Assembly (NCBI GenBank): GCA_963715485.1
Contig: OY970244.1
Span: forward strand, 2,666,001-2,730,000
Direction of reading: 5' to 3'
Origin: SG8-30 sp963715485
GTDB lineage: Bacteria; Pseudomonadota; Gammaproteobacteria; Steroidobacterales; Steroidobacteraceae
DNA: 64,000 bases
A program made the translations under genes and the position numbers. Below are positions 61,312 to 64,000 of this stretch, piece after piece. Under the pieces are notes generated by a model, which was given only the letters and a program-made list of their open reading frames with translations, did no database searches and was not told where the DNA came from. Every line of letters starts with the position of its first letter. The stretch's first letter is position 1.

Positions 61312-62370
61312 CTAGCGCCCTTCGATGACTAGCGTCGCCGCCACAGGGTCTGCCGCGATGCGCTCTCCCGCCGCCAGGCCGGCGAGCACTTCGAACTCGT
61401 CCGCCAGGCGGCGTCCGAGCCGGACCTGCCGCAGGCTGACGTGACCGGCGTCGTCGACAACGTACACCGCGGTGACCTCGCTACGGCGCACGACCATGGC
61501 GGCCGGCACGCGCAGGATCGCGCCCGCACCCAGGCGGACTCCCGCCTTGACGAACATCCCCGGGTAAAGGTCACGCGCGCCGCCCGGCAGGTCGATGCGT
61601 ACCCTTATCGTGTTCGATCCCGACTCGGCCGCCGGAAAGACGGTGATCCCCGCCGACTCCAGCACCTGGTCGCCGACGTAGACCCGTGCGGCGCCCAGTT
61701 CGCGAAGGTCCTCTGTGAGCGTCTGCGGAACGTCAACGACGACTCGCAACGCGCCAAGCGCCGCCACCGCCGTAAGCGGCTGGCCGGGTGCTACTGACTC
61801 GCCTACCTCGACATAGCGGTTTGTCACCACGCCCGCGAACGGAGCACGAATCTCCGTGTAACCGTATTGCTCCCGCGCCGCGGCGACCCCGGCTTCGGCC
61901 GCGACGAGCCGGGCCTGCGCGGCATCGTGGTCGGCAGTGGACCGGTCCATGTCCGCCTGCGACAGCAACTTCGCCGCGACCAGCTGCCTCGTCCTGTCAT
62001 GGCGCAGCCGGGCCTCTGTCGCTACTGCCTGGGCTCCGGTCAGCGCCTGTACAGCTTCGTCGAGACGGGCCTTCTGCTCCACCGCGCTCAGGCGCAGGAT
62101 CAGCTCACCGCGCGCGACTGGATCGTCTACGTCCCGATTCAACGACACGATACGGCCGCTCGTCTGGGCCGCCAGCGTCGCCTGCTGCACCGCCTCGACA
62201 ATTCCGTCGAAAAGCCGCTCGCCTCCAGCCTCGCCGGCCGAGACAGTCATGGTCTCCAGCGCGGCGCCGGATCTGGTCGCCTCAGGCGCGGATGTTTCAT
62301 CCGCGCCGCAGGCTGCCATGAGCGACGCCAGCAATGCCACCGTGATACTGCGATTGAACGACCCAAGCAT
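61312..62370 (-). CDS. RND periplasmic adaptor (MFP) lipoprotein
   Basis: This 352-residue membrane-fusion protein has a signal peptide with a lipobox-like LMAACG, a lipoyl/barrel-sandwich part (AAQTSGRIVSLNRDVDDPVARGE and YGYTEIRAPFAGVVTNRYVEVGE), an alpha hairpin from about residue 105 to 165 and C-terminal beta-barrel domains. It should bridge the RND pump to an outer-membrane channel. No TolC-like gene is in the operon, so a shared channel is likely. Confidence 0.92.
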   Translation of the reverse strand: MLGSFNRSITVALLASLMAACGADETSAPEATRSGAALETMTVSAGEAGGERLFDGIVEAVQQATLAAQTSGRIVSLNRDVDDPVARGELILRLSAVEQKARLDEAVQALTGAQAVATEARLRHDRTRQLVAAKLLSQADMDRSTADHDAAQARLVAAEAGVAAAREQYGYTEIRAPFAGVVTNRYVEVGESVAPGQPLTAVAALGALRVVVDVPQTLTEDLRELGAARVYVGDQVLESAGITVFPAAESGSNTIRVRIDLPGGARDLYPGMFVKAGVRLGAGAILRVPAAMVVRRSEVTAVYVVDDAGHVSLRQVRLGRRLADEFEVLAGLAAGERIAADPVAATLVIEGR

Positions 62371-62394
62371 GGGATTCTTCTTTGCCTGTTGCGG

Positions 62395-62598
62395 TTAGTC
62401 GAAAGCCTTTCCCGCCTTGAGGCCCAGCTTCCGGAAAATGATTGCCGCCGGGCAGAACCCGGTGAATGCGGATTGCAGCAGGTTGAGTCCGACAAATGCC
62501 GTTAACCACAGCCACAGCGGACTGACGTAGTGCGCAAGCAGCAGGCTGATAAGGACGATCGTGCCCGCCATCGCCATCACTGCCCTGTCTATGCTCAT
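62395..62598 (-). CDS. DUF2892 (YgaP-like) membrane protein
   Basis: This 67-residue protein has two hydrophobic helices (AVMAMAGTIVLISLLLAHYV and WLWLTAFVGLNLLQSAFTGF) and the conserved C-terminal motif GFCPAAIIFRKLG. DUF2892 is the membrane anchor domain of the YgaP rhodanese and often occurs beside sulfide-handling genes. It is the first gene of the operon leading to the RND pump and SQR. The conserved Cys could bind sulfane sulfur. Confidence 0.88.
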   Translation of the reverse strand: MSIDRAVMAMAGTIVLISLLLAHYVSPLWLWLTAFVGLNLLQSAFTGFCPAAIIFRKLGLKAGKAFD

Positions 62599-62669
62599 GC
62601 TGAAAATCCCTCCATCGTGAATGGGAACGCACCGTACCGGCTACGCACGTACCTCATCAGTAACCAAAG

Positions 62670-64000
62670 TCACTCCATCGCATCGCCGCGACCGCGTGGG
62701 CCACGCGCGCGAACGGTTTCGAGAATCCCGATATTCGCCGCCAGCAGCCGCGCGCTCCAGATCGACCAGAAGCCCGTGCGGTAGGCCATCACGGAGGTCG
62801 GCAGCAACGGCGCCGCGCCAAGTGGATTGGCCCGCGACTCCAGCAGGACCACCGCCGAAGGATCGCTGGCGGCGAGCGCCAGGATGTCGTCTGGGTTCCA
62901 GAGTTCGGGCAGGGGGTAACGCAGTCGGCCCGCGAATCCGAGCTGGCCGTGATAGTCACCGTAGTAGGCCACGGTGACCCCCCGCGCCTGCAGGCCGGCG
63001 ACCTCCTGCGCGGCACCCTTGACGCCATACGGCCGGCCGGCCGCCGACCCGAGCAGGCCCGCGGCAACAAGCGCAAGCGTCACTGCGACTGCGACGTGCA
63101 GCCGCGCAGCACCTTCCAGCAGGCTGACCCGGAACGGCAGCACGGCCCAGGCGAGTACCAGCAGCACTGCAATCGTCCAGGCAGGATGCACGTCGGTCAG
63201 CCAGCCACCGTGCCAGTCGCCGTCCAGGCCGATCGCGGCCGCCATCGCAAGCCCGAGCGCGAGCCATGGCAACAGCGCCAGGGCGCGGTCGGCGCGATAG
63301 GACATCGCGTAGCTCGGCGCCAGGGCCCGGGCCGCAACCAGCGCCAGCGCCGGAATGATCGGCAGCAGGTATTGCGGCTGCTTGCCGCTGATCAGGCAGA
63401 ACGCCAGGAACACCGGTCCCGCCCAGGCCAGACAAAACCGCGTCCCCGGTTCCGCCAGGTTTGCTTCAACGCGAAACACATTCCATGCGCGACGCCAGAC
63501 CAGCCACGGCAAGATAAGCACGGGCAGTAGCGGCAGGTACCACCACCACGGCCGCTGGTGCGCGAAACTGCTGGTGAGGCGGTCCGCCGTCTGCTTCCAC
63601 AGGATCATCTCGCGATACTCCGCGCCGCCGGAGATTGCCGCGGGAATCACCCACGCGAGGGCGATGGCGGCGCCGAGCGCGAAGCCTGCCAGCGCGGAAA
63701 GATACCAGCGCGGCATCGCCCGTCGGGCATGCTCGCTCCACAGCGGTCCGAGCGCTGCGGGCAACAGGAGATGCAGGATTGCGACCGGCCCCTTGGTCAG
63801 GATACCGAGGCCAAGACCAGCGCCGAACAGCAACCAGCCGCGCCGGTCGCCGGTACCCGCCCGGGCGAGGCCGAGCATTCCGACCAGAACCCACAACGCC
63901 AGCAACAGGTCGAACATGATCAGGGTGCTGGTCACCGACCAAAGCAGCGTTCCACCAGCCAGGATCACTGCGAAAGCCGCGACGTCCTCGATTTGCGGCC
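62670..64000 (-). CDS. ArnT-like glycosyltransferase, 5' end beyond the window
   Basis: At least 443 residues of a multi-helix membrane protein are seen; the frame stays open to the window edge, so the N-terminal catalytic loop with the acidic pair is outside. The visible part has SVTSTLIMFDLLLALWVLVG, GLGLGILTKGPVAILHLLLP and ISGKQPQYLLPIIPALALVAAR, typical of GT39/ArnT-type polyprenyl-phosphate sugar transferases. It is the second ArnT-like protein of the window (the first starts at 15947). The C-terminal periplasmic part is divergent. Acceptor unknown. Confidence 0.85.
   Translation of the reverse strand, partial: PQIEDVAAFAVILAGGTLLWSVTSTLIMFDLLLALWVLVGMLGLARAGTGDRRGWLLFGAGLGLGILTKGPVAILHLLLPAALGPLWSEHARRAMPRWYLSALAGFALGAAIALAWVIPAAISGGAEYREMILWKQTADRLTSSFAHQRPWWWYLPLLPVLILPWLVWRRAWNVFRVEANLAEPGTRFCLAWAGPVFLAFCLISGKQPQYLLPIIPALALVAARALAPSYAMSYRADRALALLPWLALGLAMAAAIGLDGDWHGGWLTDVHPAWTIAVLLVLAWAVLPFRVSLLEGAARLHVAVAVTLALVAAGLLGSAAGRPYGVKGAAQEVAGLQARGVTVAYYGDYHGQLGFAGRLRYPLPELWNPDDILALAASDPSAVVLLESRANPLGAAPLLPTSVMAYRTGFWSIWSARLLAANIGILETVRARGPRGRGDAME

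Overview
The window is about 64 kb of GC-rich DNA packed with short-gap genes on both strands. Gene content points to an aerobic to microaerobic gammaproteobacterium: a two-TM CcoP cbb3 oxidase set, FixLJ-type oxygen sensing, the large 180-kDa-class glutamate dehydrogenase, ZapE, CbpA/CbpM, TrxC, proBA and the DUF6763/DUF6491 small families. I see no rRNA, tRNA, CRISPR array, insertion sequence, integrase or phage gene, so it reads as chromosomal backbone. Species cannot be assigned from the sequence alone.

Layout. 0-15.6 kb: EtfD-like membrane Fe-S oxidoreductase, acetoacetyl-CoA synthetase, ZapE (apparently CTG-initiated), 4-hydroxyphenylpyruvate dioxygenase divergent from a MarR regulator, giant NAD-glutamate dehydrogenase, phosphoglycerate mutase, then a minus-strand operon of ferredoxin, enoyl-CoA hydratase and an unusual tandem alpha/beta hydrolase. 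15.9-21.4 kb: an ArnT-like glycosyltransferase, then a minus-strand thiamine-uptake operon (TPP riboswitch, TonB receptor, YkoF-like protein, PnuC/PnuT-type permease, thiamine-kinase-like protein). 21.5-29.5 kb: PLP sulfur-amino-acid enzyme, Kup, Rieske protein, ModF-like double ABC ATPase, MBL hydrolase, SulP transporter. 29.7-37.6 kb: a small periplasmic protein, molybdopterin genes moaACDE, proBA, an acyl-CoA dehydrogenase and a double UspA protein.

37.9-46.6 kb is a complete high-affinity oxidase locus: ccoNOQP, a small unknown membrane protein, ccoG, fixH, ccoI, ccoS and a TauE/SafE-type membrane protein, mostly joined by start/stop overlaps. After a DksA-like protein, a B12-dependent ribonucleotide reductase and a poly-Asp protein come a FixL-like haem-PAS kinase, FixJ, and a degenerate receiver protein (49.3-52.5 kb). 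The theme is life at changing oxygen: high-affinity respiration, oxygen sensing, and a ribonucleotide reductase that does not need oxygen.

52.5-64 kb: VIT1/CCC1 transporter, CHAD protein, CbpA/CbpM chaperones, a DUF6491 lipoprotein, thioredoxin 2, then a minus-strand operon of DUF2892 protein, RND adaptor, RND pump and sulfide:quinone oxidoreductase, suggesting coupled sulfide oxidation and efflux, and finally a glycosyltransferase cut by the window edge.

No wholly new system is evident. The most unusual points are the CTG-start candidate of zapE, the Asp-to-Glu receiver beside FixLJ, the tandem hydrolase, and the RND-SQR operon.
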